64,000 bases of DNA from Berghia stephanieae (taxonomy: Eukaryota; Mollusca; Gastropoda; Nudibranchia; Aeolidiidae), in contig CM067445.1 of NCBI GenBank assembly GCA_034508935.3, forward strand, positions 41,080,890 through 41,144,889, given 5' to 3'. A program made the translations under genes and the position numbers. The notes under the pieces were generated by a model. That model was not told where the DNA came from. It made no database searches and saw only the letters and a program-made list of their open reading frames with translations. Of the stretch, positions 31,812 to 41,543 are shown piece by piece (within the stretch, counting starts at the first letter, position 1; each line of letters starts with the position of its first letter).

Positions 31812-31990
31812 GGGTGATATCTAGTCACCCATTTTGCAATTTAAGGACAATGACAATGATAAGAGAGAGGTCGATTTCATTCAAGTGGTTGTTTATAAAC
31901 AATCAACTATGTTTGTCCGAGCACGCGTGAAAGTGTGTCAAAAATTCCATGTTTTGATTGGTCAAAATTTTACTGGTTAATTCCAGCTGG
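31812..31990 (+). repeat. dispersed repeat T, copy 1
   Basis: It aligns with 56168-56385: ATATCTAGTCACCCATTTTG, GGTCGATTTCATTCA, ATTCCATGTTTTGATTGGTC. It includes TAAACAATCAACTATGTTTG, the complement of a motif lying 5' of two MITE-1L copies. Nature unknown. Confidence 0.6.
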
Positions 31991-32218
31991 AAACAACGAC
32001 TGTTCGTGGTAATTATTGAGAGTCGATCGTGGAATCTCGAACCTCAATACATGTGTCCTAGTTCGTGCCAAAGTTGGAAGAAGAAGCTTTAAATAATATG
32101 TCCTTCTGTAGATCCACATTGTCGTGCATTATCTTTAAAACAAATCTGATTTTAGCTTGTTTCCTTTTGTCTCCAAGTGTTGTCCAGCAGAGAGAGTTTA
32201 GTATGTCAGTCACACTAC

Positions 32219-32233
32219 TACTTGGTCACATAC
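32219..32233 (+). repeat. left 15-bp direct repeat flanking the palindrome
   Basis: TACTTGGTCACATAC, repeated exactly at 33981-33995 on the other side. At least the 12 bp TTGGTCACATAC lie outside the element and look like a target-site duplication. Confidence 0.75.
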
Positions 32234-32338
32234 AGAAAAGTGAGTGGAGCAGGCACTTATGTTGGTAACAACAAGATATGAAGTGAATAGAAAAGTGCCA
32301 GAAGACAATAGAGAATAAAAATTTTTCGCGGCGGTGGT

Positions 32339-32413
32339 GGGGTTGAACCTGCGACCTTATTGGTACGACAACTCCGCCTGGCAGGTGAGAGTGTGGCTCT
32401 ACCGTGTGAGCTA
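32339..32413 (-). ncRNA. tRNA-Gly-like segment with A and B boxes, left arm unit 1
   Basis: Minus strand: A box TAGCTCACACGG (about 32402-32413), an anticodon-like TCTCACCTGCCAGGCGGAG resembling tRNA-Gly(GCC), an inserted GTTGTCGTACCAATAAGGTC, and B box GGTTCAACCCC (one T shorter than the other units). Confidence 0.6.
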
Positions 32414-32735
32414 TCCACGAACACAAAAATATTCGTTTCAAACTCAAAGTCATTACTAGATCCCTCTCTCACCCACTTCTTGAGACCGCCGATTCGTTCG
32501 TACACCACCATCGCGAATAATTTTGACCAGCAGTTAAGCTTAATAGCCAATATTCTCAACACAAACATATAACATAGAAACGATTGAGACATTGAGTATG
32601 CTCCGGTGTATGGGGTGAATTTTTAATTCAGAAAAGTGAGTGGAGCAGGCACTTATGTTGGTAACAACAAGATATGAAGTGAATAGAAAAGTGCCAGAAG
32701 ACAATAGAGAATAAAAATTTTTCGCGGCGGTGGTG

Positions 32736-32810
32736 GGGTTTGAACCTGCGACCTTATTGGTACGACAACTCCGCCTGGCAGGTGAGAGTGTGGCTCTACC
32801 GTGTGAGCTA
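32736..32810 (-). ncRNA. tRNA-Gly-like segment, left arm unit 2
   Basis: Same as unit 1 but with the canonical B box GGTTCAAACCC (complement at 32736-32746). Confidence 0.6.
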
Positions 32811-33436
32811 TCCACGAACACAAAAATATTCGTTTCAAACTCAAAGTCATTACTAGATCCCTCTCTCACCCACTTCTTGAGACCGCCGATTCGTTCGTAC
32901 ACCACCATCGCGAATAATTTTGACCAGCAGTTAAGCTTAATAGCCAATATTCTCAACACAAACATATAACATAGAAACGATTGAGACATTGAGTATGCTC
33001 CGGTGTATGGGGTGAATTTTTAATTCAGAAAAGTGAGTGGAGCAGGCACTTATGTTGGTAACAACAAGATATGAAGTGAATAGAAAAGTGCCAGAAGACA
33101 ATAGAGAATAAAAATTTTTCCGCCGGAAAAAATTTTTATTCTCTATTGTCTTCTGGCACTTTTCTATTCACTTCATATCTTGTTGTTACCAACATAAGTG
33201 CCTGCTCCACTCACTTTTCTGAATTAAAAATTCACCCCATACACCGGAGCATACTCAATGTCTCAATCGTTTCTATGTTATATGTTTGTGTTGAGAATAT
33301 TGGCTATTAAGCTTAACTGCTGGTCAAAATTATTCGCGATGGTGGTGTACGAACGAATCGGCGGTCTCAAGAAGTGGGTGAGAGAGGGATCTAGTAATGA
33401 CTTTGAGTTTGAAACGAATATTTTTGTGTTCGTGGA

Positions 33437-33511
33437 TAGCTCACACGGTAGAGCCACACTCTCACCTGCCAGGCGGAGTTGTCGTACCAATAAGGTCGCA
33501 GGTTCAAACCC
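33437..33511 (+). ncRNA. tRNA-Gly-like segment, right arm unit 1
   Basis: A box TAGCTCACACGG at 33437-33448, B box GGTTCAAACCC at 33501-33511, spacing 52 nt, longer than in a normal tRNA because of an insert before the T arm. Confidence 0.6.
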
Positions 33512-33833
33512 CACCACCGCCGCGAAAAATTTTTATTCTCTATTGTCTTCTGGCACTTTTCTATTCACTTCATATCTTGTTGTTACCAACATAAGTGCCT
33601 GCTCCACTCACTTTTCTGAATTAAAAATTCACCCCATACACCGGAGCATACTCAATGTCTCAATCGTTTCTATGTTATATGTTTGTGTTGAGAATATTGG
33701 CTATTAAGCTTAACTGCTGGTCAAAATTATTCGCGATGGTGGTGTACGAACGAATCGGCGGTCTCAAGAAGTGGGTGAGAGAGGGATCTAGTAATGACTT
33801 TGAGTTTGAAACGAATATTTTTGTGTTCGTGGA

Positions 33834-33908
33834 TAGCTCACACGGTAGAGCCACACTCTCACCTGCCAGGCGGAGTTGTCGTACCAATAAGGTCGCAGGT
33901 TCAAACCC
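33834..33908 (+). ncRNA. tRNA-Gly-like segment, right arm unit 2
   Basis: Identical to the previous unit (A box 33834-33845, B box 33898-33908). Confidence 0.6.
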
Positions 33909-33980
33909 CACCACCGCCGCGAAAAATTTTTATTCTCTATTGTCTTCTGGCACTTTTCTATTCACTTCATATCTTGTTGT

Positions 33981-33995
33981 TACTTGGTCACATAC
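33981..33995 (+). repeat. right 15-bp direct repeat flanking the palindrome
   Basis: Exact copy of 32219-32233. The TAC at 33981-33983 could belong either to the element or to the duplication. Confidence 0.75.
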
Positions 33996-34245
33996 TTACT
34001 TACTTACTTAGGCCGCCCCTTGGGGCGCCCAATATGAGCCACACGTCTTCGCCACTCTGTCTTGTCCTCCATAAGAGGACAGCTCCCGGGTGTTGTCCAT
34101 TCCTGTGTCATTTATCAGACAGTCAATTTAAGTTTTATTCTGCCTGCCTCTGCTTCTGGTTCTCTCAGGTGGTTTCCATAGCAAAAGACTGCTTGCAATC
34201 TCCTCCTTGTGTCTCCATAAACAATACTGTTTTGATGGGATGAGT
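33996..34245 (-). mobile_element. LINE 3' end with (TAAG)n tail
   Basis: The minus strand reads GNHLREPEAEAGRIKLKLTV, later EDKTEWRRRVAHIGRPKGRP, then a stop and a TAAGTAAGTAAG tail. DRxEWRRRVA...GRPKGRP is a familiar C-terminus of non-LTR ORF2 proteins. The tail repeat is a LINE hallmark. It has internal stops and is 5'-truncated. It abuts the right flank of the palindrome. Confidence 0.72.
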
Positions 34246-34736
34246 CCCATTTTGACCAAGGGAGCAAAATTGAAGGGATATTATATTATAACCTTGCCCA
34301 CCCCCCCCCCCCCCCCCCCCAATTTAAAAACAAAACAATTCATGTGTTAGAGCGGATGGGGGAGGTTTCTTTCTTTTTTTTTGAGGGGGGGGGGGGGAAT
34401 CTATTCATTTGACTCAGACCACAGTACGGTGCCTTATCTATTCGGTTCCTTGTTGCTCTGCAGAATTCGTGAGGGTTTCTTTAAATACGTATGATTCATA
34501 CACATTATAAAAACATGCGCATGTTGAGCCCAATCTTTCTAACTAACACACATACACACACAACCACACACGCACACACACGCACGCACCCATACACACA
34601 CACGCACGCACGCACACACACACACACACACACACATACACACAAACACACAAAGGAATAGGAAAAAGAAACTAAAGAGGCAAACAAAAAGAGAAGTCAA
34701 AAAAGAAAGAAAGAAATTTAATGCTCGTGAAAGACA
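34246..34736. repeat. C/G homopolymers and (CA)n-rich tract
   Basis: C run 34299-34320, G run about 34385-34397, and an imperfect CA/CG repeat 34545-34650. No gene is visible. Confidence 0.8.
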
Positions 34737-35010
34737 GGGTCAATTCTCGATAGCTCAGTTGGGAGAGCACTAGATTTCGAAATCGGTCCCGGGGTGAAGT
34801 CGATATTTTTTTCTGACACGCCCCCCCCCCCCACCCCCACCCCCACCCCCACTCCCATCTGTACATCCAGCAGCGATTGGGTATCTAGATCTGTTAGATC
34901 TGGCGAAATGTACTTTACAATAGACCAGATCTCATCCAAAGGGAGCAAGCAATTGCTATTGCCCGTTTCACGCTATAGAAACCGGGATTAGCTCCGGCAC
35001 CATGGGACTG
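34737..35010 (+). mobile_element. SINE-2 copy, full length (reference copy)
   Basis: Head TCGATAGCTCAGTTGGGAG, then GGTCCCGGGGTGAAGTCGA (worn B box), ATTTTTTTCTGACACG with a C-rich run, then AGATCTGTTAGATCTGGCGA, CAAGCAATTGCTATTGCCCG, and GAAACCGGGATTAGCTCCGG as the 3' end. Order and length agree with 12742-13005 and 42730-42993. Confidence 0.88.
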
Positions 35011-35080
35011 ATGGCTAGAAGAACTCGGTTCGAGACATTCCTTCCATTCTTTGCGTTTTTGAACTGTTGTGGGCAATCTG

Positions 35081-35318
35081 TGTGGCTATGTGGTCTAGTA
35101 GTATGACACTCGCTTTCAGATCGGGAGGTCCTGGGTTCGAGCCTCCCTCGGCGCATAGTTGAGTCCTTGGAAAAGGCTCTTTACTCAGATTATCTCACCG
35201 TACTCAGGTTAAAATATCACGTCACGTCCTATGTGTGAAGTGTTTCTGTTGGCCAGGGAAGTCATTGAAAAGCGCTTTGAGTACGTTTAGTGGATATTTG
35301 AATATATAAAAGCTCAAT
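35081..35318 (+). mobile_element. SINE-1 copy with mid-body deletion
   Basis: The head is excellent (TGTGGCTATGTGGTCTAGTA; GGGTTCGAGCC). The stretch from TGAGTACCTGG to GCCTAACAGGCG is missing. Confidence 0.9.
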
Positions 35319-36264
35319 CTAAATATTTTGTTCTTTGGTCGTTTTACGGCTTGTTTATCTGATGTTTGCTCATTTCCAAAATGGCATTTATAACTTCATC
35401 TCACCCACTCTTTCATCTTCTCCGTCAAAGAGTTGTTATTCAACATTTGGCAATCACAATAAATAGCTGTGTGACATTCTACTTGATGACGACATTTCCG
35501 GTTTCAATGAAGACAAGAAACAAGAGTGGTCTGTCTGGTTTGATTGGCAACCAACTCGGCCGTGAATTGTTTTCTTTTCATAGAATGATGAATTGTCAAA
35601 GATTTATTTTATGTTTTATACTAATACAATTCATATTATTTATATTATTTATCTTTTTGTGTTTTGTTTGGGTTCTCATTAGATGTGGTTACGACAACAA
35701 CAAGAGCACATCGACAATATCATAACCAATGGAACAGCTTCTTGCATATCAATATGATGCACACTTTTAAGTTCCATTAAGGATTATTAAAGTATATCAT
35801 CTCTTATCTTATAATATCTTATCATACCGTATTATCACTACGTTATTTGAATCGCCGTTTATGTTTTCATCGCCAATATATGATTTAACTATATAAATGA
35901 AAAAAAAAACGAAAAATAATCCAACTAAACCCAACAAAAAAAACAATAACAAAACAAGTTTATCTGTCAACACTCTAGTCTCTAGTCTCGATCAACAATA
36001 AATTCAACATTCTACCATCGAGTCTCGATCAACAATCAATTAAATATTTATCACAATTTAATTGAAGAATTCATACTTTGAACCCTTTAAAGAACCTTTA
36101 AAACAGGCACACAAGAACACCAACTCCCATAAATGCTTTTTTAATGTAACAGAGAATGTAGTCGAGGTATTACAGTCAGTTAAAATGAAAGCGAAAGGTC
36201 CAAGAAAAGAATCAATCATGTCGATATAACATAGATTGTTTGAAGATTAAACATATCTTTTTAC
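35319..36264. other. spacer, about 950 bp
   Basis: It contains a 119-codon frame (35366-35725, plus) with a hydrophobic stretch (RFILCFILIQFILFILFIFL). There is no recognised domain, splice signal or homologue in view, so it is not called. A short repeat of CTAGTCTCGATCAACAAT occurs near 35977 and 36019. Confidence 0.45.
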
Positions 36265-36425
36265 AATGATGTGAGCATTTATACTGCGCAAAATCCACTC
36301 AAAGCTCTTATATGGGGTGTCTAGCAAATAACACGACATAACAAGTAAGACGAGACATTGCGAGATATTGCACATTGCTTTCTACTGATTTAACGCGGAT
36401 AACAGGTAGTACTCTTTTTAGATCT
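36265..36425 (-). mobile_element. SINE-1 (older, minus), tail and mid part
   Basis: A diverged tail and body (ATTTATACTGCGCAAAATCC; TTAACGCGGATAACAGGTAG) ending where the plus-strand SINE-1 begins. The head of the same copy lies at 36735-36825. Confidence 0.7.
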
Positions 36426-36426
36426 G

Positions 36427-36725
36427 TGTGCGGCTATGTGGTCTTGTGGTATGACACTAGCTTTCGGATTGAAAGGTCCTGGGTTCGATCCTTGCTCGTC
36501 GCATAGTTGAGTCATTGTAAAAGGCTCTTTACTCACATTCTCTCACCGTAGTAACATGAGTACCTAGCCGTTAAACAGCGTTGTCTCTGTCGGAGAAAAA
36601 AATGAAATCTCGCGCAAGAGGCGTCATGTCTCGTCCTACATGTTGAGTGTTGCTGTTGGTCATGGACCCCTTGTAAAGGGCTTTGAGCACGTTTAGTGGA
36701 TATTGCTCTATATAAAAGCTCAACT
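36427..36725 (+). mobile_element. SINE-1 copy inserted into an older SINE-1
   Basis: A complete, less diverged copy (GTGCGGCTATGTGGTCTTGT to TATAAAAGCTCAACTTT) separating the two halves of a minus-strand copy. Confidence 0.92.
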
Positions 36726-36734
36726 TTTGTTTAT

Positions 36735-36825
36735 ACTCAAGGACTCAACTTTGCGCCGCTCAGAGGTAGACTTGAACCGGAAGTTACAGATCACAAGGCA
36801 AGTGTCATATCACAAGATCACAAAG
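36735..36825 (-). mobile_element. SINE-1 (older, minus), head part
   Basis: CAAGGACTCAACTTTGCGCC, AGACTTGAACC and GCAAGTGTCATATCACAAGA complement the head. This continues the copy cut at 36425, with about 30 bp of body unaccounted for. Confidence 0.7.
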
Positions 36826-36867
36826 CATCACAAAATATGTATCACACATACACACCCACCCACCCAC

Positions 36868-36935
36868 CACACACACACACACACACACACACAGAAGCAC
36901 AGAAGAGAGAGAGGAGAGAGAGAGAGAGAGATTAA
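36868..36935. repeat. (CA)n and (GA)n microsatellites
   Basis: CA units at 36868-36893 and GA units at 36903-36932. CACACACAAACAGATTAACA-type words repeat to about 36990. Confidence 0.9.
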
Positions 36936-37214
36936 CAAACAGACACACACACAGATTAACAAACACACACAAACAGATTAACAAATACACACACATACAC
37001 ATCTTGTATATATAGTTTTCGCTACGAAACACTAAGCATCATTGGTTTATAACACATTTCGATTACATCACGAGACAGAAAATAATAGAATAAACTCCTC
37101 AATCAAGGGAAAAAATCCATCTTAGGCTTTCTTATTGAATATTCATGAGATCTCTATTATTGGATAATACTATCGTGACCATTATTACCTAGGCTCTTCT
37201 GCCACGGTGTACAA

Positions 37215-37347
37215 GGAACAGGGACATCGAGAGGAGAAAAAAAGGGTCAAGAACACAGGGGGGGGGGGGGGGGAATTGAGTATTCATAATGAATAACAAT
37301 GAACGCTGGAAAGAGCTATCTCTAATCAGCGTTCTCTCCTTCCTATT

Positions 37348-37424
<77 letters not shown>

Positions 37425-37482
37425 GATATGCCATTATGGTGTTGTGGTTGTTTTCATGTTGTCGTTTAATTTTATCCCCCTC

Positions 37483-37541
<59 letters not shown>

Positions 37542-38018
37542 TATCTTCTCATCCCCCTTCTTCTTCTTCTTCTTCTTCTTCTTCTTCTCTTCTTCTTCTT
37601 CTTTCTTCTTCTTCTTCTTCTTCCTTCTCCTCCTCCTCCTCCTCTTCCTCCTCTTCTTCCTCCTCCTCCTCTTGAGAAAAAAAAAACGATCAAGAAAAAG
37701 GGGGAAAAAAGGATATTCAAAATAAATAACAATTAAACTCCTGAGAGAACTATTTCCTAATCTGCGCTCTCCCCTTTTTTCTCCTCTTCTTGTGTTTATA
37801 TTTTTCCTCTTCTCCGTCATGTCATTCTGTTGTTGTTGTGATTGTTCTCATGTTGTTGTTGTTTTGTTTTCTCCCTTCCTCTCCTCCTCCTCCTCCTCCG
37901 CCTCTCCTTATGTTCTTCTTCATTTTCTTCCTCTTCAAGGGAATCAAGAGAATAGAAACCGATCAAGAACGCATGGAAAAAAACGGAGTATTCAATTATA
38001 TTATATAATATATATATA

Positions 38019-38066
<48 letters not shown>

Positions 38067-38275
38067 GAAAATCTCGAAAGGACTATTTCTAATCTGCATT
38101 CCCTCTTTTTTCCTCCTCCACCCTCCTATTATTCCTTAGTTTCTCTGTCCACTCCTCACCGTCACGCCAGTGTTGGGGTTGGGATTGTTGTCATGTAGTT
38201 TAATATTTTTTCCCTCCTCCCTCCTCCTCCTCCTCCTCCTCCTCCTCCTCCTCCTCCTCCTCCTCCTCGTCCTAA
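37215..38275 (+). repeat. three tandem copies of a ~300-430 bp unit with independently grown microsatellites
   Basis: Shared anchors per unit: AAGGGTCAAGAAC / ACGATCAAGAAAAA / CCGATCAAGAACGCA; GAGTATTCATAATGAATAAC / GATATTCAAAATAAATAAC / GAGTATTCAATTATA; CTAATCAGCGTTCTCTCC / CTAATCTGCGCTCTCCCC / CTAATCTGCATTCCCTC; GTTGTTTTCATGTTGTCG / GATTGTTCTCATGTTGTTG / GATTGTTGTCATGTAGTTT. Unit bounds are roughly 37215-37680, 37681-37945 and 37946-38275. Unit 1 gained (TC)n, (ATC)n and (TTC)n, unit 2 a short (TCC)n, and unit 3 (AT)n and (TCC)n. Confidence 0.75.
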
Positions 38276-38819
38276 TCATGATTAGGTTCCATTTTAAATC
38301 ATAAGGTCGCATAACACTTTTAGTAGCAAGATGTAGGAATAGGCAGATTATTAGATATCATTGTACGTAAAAGAGCGAGGATGGATAATTTTTATTGATA
38401 ACCAACATAATATTTTGACTACAAAAATGATGCCGTCACTCTGAAATCAGATGATCATTTACACAAGGTAGTCTATGTATTCAGTCCTCCGGAGGAGTAG
38501 TTTTTCACTTCCAATGAGATTGGAGCCTGTTTTTTTTTTGTTTGTTTGTTTGTTTTTTTTTTTTGACATCACATATTTGTTCCCTATAATATTCGATTAC
38601 CAACGTTCTGCCAGTTCAATGTCAAATTCAGCAATACACACATCCCTACTAGAGGAATGGAACAAGACAAAATAAAAAGGAAGCATTGCGGATTCGACAG
38701 TGCTTTTTACATTTGAATCTGGTGTAAATATTGTTAATTTCTTAGTGGCTTTTTGATCGATCAAAACATGGGATTCGTCACACACCATCAAGCCAGCTCG
38801 GACAAACATAGTTGGGTGT
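38276..38819. other. spacer
   Basis: No gene is visible. AAGAGCGAGGATGGATAATTTTTATTGATAACCA (38371-38404) recurs near 47500, so part of it (to about 38600) is a dispersed repeat (also TTTTGACTACAA against ATTTAGACAAGAA and TTGTTCCCTATAATATTCGA against TCTTCCCTACTACGTTTAAT). Confidence 0.5.
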
Positions 38820-38825
38820 TTACTA

Positions 38826-39030
38826 ACAAAAGAGTGAATGGAAATGCCGGCCCACTTGCTCTTTGTTATTGTTTTTAATCCCAGTCCGGTGATTAGTTGT
38901 CGCTAGATTCTCTCATAATAATAATAAAAAAAATTGTTTATGGTAACACATAGTCCTGTGTCTTGGTACAATTGATCTGGCGGGCTGATCAGTGAGTACT
39001 TTACTTAAACACATACCAATGTGTGATGCT
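38826..39030 (+). mobile_element. MITE-1L copy
   Basis: Preceded by GGACAAACATAGTTGGGTGT. The body has CTCTTTGTTATTGTTTTTAA, GTGATTAGTTGTCGCTAGAT and ACACATAGTCCTGTGTCTTG; the tail is GTGAGTACTTTACTTAAACA. Confidence 0.65.
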
Positions 39031-39172
39031 ATGTGCCGTTCGTATAGCAAAGAAATCACTGTTAGTTGTTTTTGTTTTGTTTTTTTTTTTTTTTTACTGA
39101 ATATTGACTGTTCGGACAGTCCAAATAATTTTGGGGTTAAAGGACAAGGGGAGTGGTTTGTTCACTTCATTA

Positions 39173-39476
39173 CGAGTTATTATATAGTGCAATATCAACT
39201 AAATGTGCTCAAAGCGCTTTACAAGGGGTCCTTGGCCAAAAAACGACATTTAATATATAGGATGAGGCATGAAGCTTGTTCAGCTATATTACATTTTTTT
39301 CCGACAGAGATAACGTTGTTAAAGGTCAATTATTCTTTTTAACCTGAGTACGGTGAGATAATGTGAGTAAAGAGCCTTTTCCAAGGACTTAACGATGCGC
39401 CGGCCGCTCAGTGCGGGAATCGAACCCTGGACCTTTCAATCTGAAGGCGAGTGTCATACCACACAGCCACATAGCT
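39173..39476 (-). mobile_element. SINE-1 copy, full length
   Basis: GAGTTATTATATAGTGCAAT to AGCCACATAGCTG. B-box complement GGAATCGAACCCTGG. Moderately diverged. Confidence 0.9.
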
Positions 39477-39682
39477 GTTTATAGAGCTACGGAAACCCCA
39501 AATTGTGTCCTGTTGCATCAAACCGGTGATATATCGGAATGTACTAGAAAGGCAACATTGACTTAAAAGTAATAAGGATTAGAGTTAGAACATTTTTTTT
39601 AAATTGGAAGATTAAGACATGAAACTCACTTTCCTCGTTGAAAGCATTACATCTATTCTTATATAATTTTATTTTTTAATTG

Positions 39683-39993
39683 TGCTTATTTTTTTTTTTA
39701 TATGGGGCAATATTCACTAAACGTGCTCAAAGTGCTTTACAATGGGTCCTTGACCAACAGCCACACGTAACATGTAGAGCGAAACATGACGCCTGTTAGG
39801 CGATATTACCATTCTTTTTTCCGACGTAGAAAACGCTGTTGACGGCCAGGTACTTATTTTACACCTGGGTGTGGTGAGAACATGCGAGTAAAGAGCCTTT
39901 TCCCATGACTCAATTATGCGCCTGCTCGAGACTCAAACCCAGGACCTTTCGATCCGAAAGCGAGTGCATACCACTAGACCACATTGCCGCACG
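39683..39993 (-). mobile_element. SINE-1 copy, full length
   Basis: Tail complement ATATGGGGCAATATTCACTA, body CGCCTGTTAGGCGATATTAC, B-box complement ACTCAAACCCAGG, A-box complement CCACTAGACCACATTGCCGC. Confidence 0.9.
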
Positions 39994-40074
39994 GGTTGAG
40001 GCTCGATATCAGGTTACAGTTTATGTTAAATGTTTGCCAACAAGCACAGACTTCATGGCAAATCTAAAACTTTA

Positions 40075-40353
40075 TATGACACTCGCTTTCGGATCGGAAG
40101 GTCCTGGGTTCGAGCCTCGCGCTCGGCGCATAGTTGAGTCCTTGGAAAAGGCTCTTTACTCACATTCTCTCATCGTACTCATGTGTAAAATGAGTACCTG
40201 GCCGTTATCAGCGTTGTCTTTATCCGAAAAATTGTAATATCGCCTAACAGGCGTCATGTCCCGTCCTACATGTTAAATGTTGCTGTTGACCAGGGACCCC
40301 TTGTAAAGCGCTTTGAGCACATTTAGTGGATATTGCGCTATATGAAGCTCAAT
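40075..40353 (+). mobile_element. SINE-1 copy, young-looking, A box truncated
   Basis: It starts at TATATGACACTCGCTTTCGG, so the A box is absent. The remainder matches the family consensus almost perfectly (GGGTTCGAGCCTCGCGCTCG; GTTAAATGTTGCTGTTGACC) and shares diagnostic CGCGCTCGG and GAGCACATTTAG variants with 17694-17967 and partly 21941-22230, suggesting a subfamily. Confidence 0.92.
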
Positions 40354-40614
40354 TAAGATCGGTCATTTACGTTGGAAATCACAATCCGGCAGCCCTGTTG
40401 CCAGATTCATCTGTGTGCACCTACAGACTTTATCACCGGCCAGATTTTGATAATCATTGACGGTTCAAAAGATGTGTCTTATCTGTGTTGATTTCCACAA
40501 TATTGTAATATAATAATTATCAAAATGGATGAGTGCCTGTTCTTAACATCCTTTATTTCTACGCAAATGTTGGGGGTTTTCCCACTTATTTGAATTTTAA
40601 AACTCATGCACAGC
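40354..40614. other. spacer
   Basis: No gene or repeat is recognised. Confidence 0.4.
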
Positions 40615-40690
40615 TTCGAAAAAGAACTGAATAATTAACACGGAACATTTCGGGCTCAAAACCCTTCGTCAAACAATAACATAACAAATA
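40615..40690 (-). mobile_element. repeat end with a hammerhead-like core (Penelope-like?)
   Basis: The minus strand reads TTGACGA, a GGG-TTTTGAG-CCC hairpin, then GAAA and TGTTCCGTGTTAATTATTC. TGAnGA, stem II and GAAA is the arrangement of the hammerhead core; Penelope-like element ends are known to carry such motifs. The relative at 48650-48713 shares GGGTTTTTGAG and TTCCGTGTT. C3 is T here, so activity is doubtful. Confidence 0.4.
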
Positions 40691-41213
40691 TGAACTGCTT
40701 CTTTAAAATAACACAAGACTTTTTAAATTTTTTTTATTATTTTGTCCTTTTTAAAGCTCTGGTTTGCTGTATTATCATTTATTTTTGAACGAGTTCTACG
40801 CGTTATTTAATGACATCAGCATGTTGACAGAATAATCAAGAATCTGAATTATTTACATTTATTTATTGTGATGGTAACTTGAGTTGGAAATGATGGGCTA
40901 TTTTGACGTAAAAATATATGCTTCAAATAACCAAAAAAAATATTGATTGTCTCCTGTCCTTAAAATGTGTACCCTGAGAAACGTTTGGAAAATAAATTTT
41001 GGCTGTTGTCAATAGCAATAATTTGCCGTCAACACTAGCCGCACGCGTTCATCCTCTCTTCCCCTTCCGGAACCGACCGATTGGGATGCAAGGGAGGTAA
41101 GAGAAACAAGGGAGAGAACGAAGAAATAGCAGAGAAAGATCGTAACATTATTTTCTGGCGGTATCCCAGTGGTTTTGGCGGGTGGACACCAAACACACCC
41201 GGCAATTGTGTAG
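40691..41213. other. spacer
   Basis: No gene or repeat is recognised. Its right edge (TTGGAGAG) is the hAT target duplication. Confidence 0.4.
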
Positions 41214-41221
41214 TTGGAGAG

Positions 41222-41510
41222 CAGGGTTGCCAGTTTGGCATTTTAAATGCCAGATTCCAAAAATCTGGCATTTTTGAAAACCGTTTGGCATTAGAAAATC
41301 ATTTGGCATTTGGCATTTTCATTTGGCATTTTCTTTTCTTGTATATTATACTTCAAATGACACCTTTTCTTAATTATTTCTAAACGCGTAAAAACAAACA
41401 TCTTCACATTTCTTTTTCATTCTTAAAATCCAACCGTGGTGTAGTGGTTTAGCACTCCACTTAGTAGTCAGTAGGTAAATAATTACCCCAACAGGAAATT
41501 TAGTATAATT

Positions 41511-41543
<33 letters not shown>

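Larger units (their letters stand above)
32234..33980. mobile_element. 1.7-kb near-perfect palindrome of a tandem 397-bp tRNA-like unit
   Basis: The left arm (32234-33123) holds two head-to-tail units of 396 and 397 bp plus a partial third (unit starts 32233, 32629, 33026). The right arm (33124-33980) mirrors them base for base: starts 33026 and 33221, and 32629 and 33618, both sum to 66247. Copies differ by a single indel seen by eye. The symmetry axis lies in TTTTTCCGCCGGAAAAAA. The left arm has 31 bp with no partner. Each unit includes a tRNA-like, Pol III-promoter segment; the arms meet within that segment's 3' edge. Repeated frames of 149 and 79 codons here translate the unit and are not genes. 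Family unknown. Confidence 0.85.

Noticed and set aside
33000-33250. Palindrome as a pure sequencing or assembly fold-back
   Set aside because: Not fully excluded. The exact 15-bp direct repeat at both outer edges and the unpaired 31 bp on the left argue for a real insertion.
32234-33980. Hammerhead or retrozyme identity for the tandem 397-bp unit
   Set aside because: Tandem units with flanking duplications recall retrozymes, but I found no CUGAnGA...GAAA core on either strand of the unit.
32257-34243. Repeated 149-, 118- and 79-codon frames that look like a gene family
   Set aside because: They are identical because the DNA unit is repeated and inverted. They run through a tRNA-like segment and have no domain, so they are not protein genes.
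32219-34245. TTGGTCACATAC as the target duplication of the adjacent LINE rather than the palindrome
   Set aside because: The LINE's other end (near 34245) shows no such sequence, while both palindrome edges do.
35366-35725. 119-codon frame with a hydrophobic segment
   Set aside because: No domain, splice context or homologue is visible. AT-rich DNA readily gives Phe/Ile/Leu stretches.
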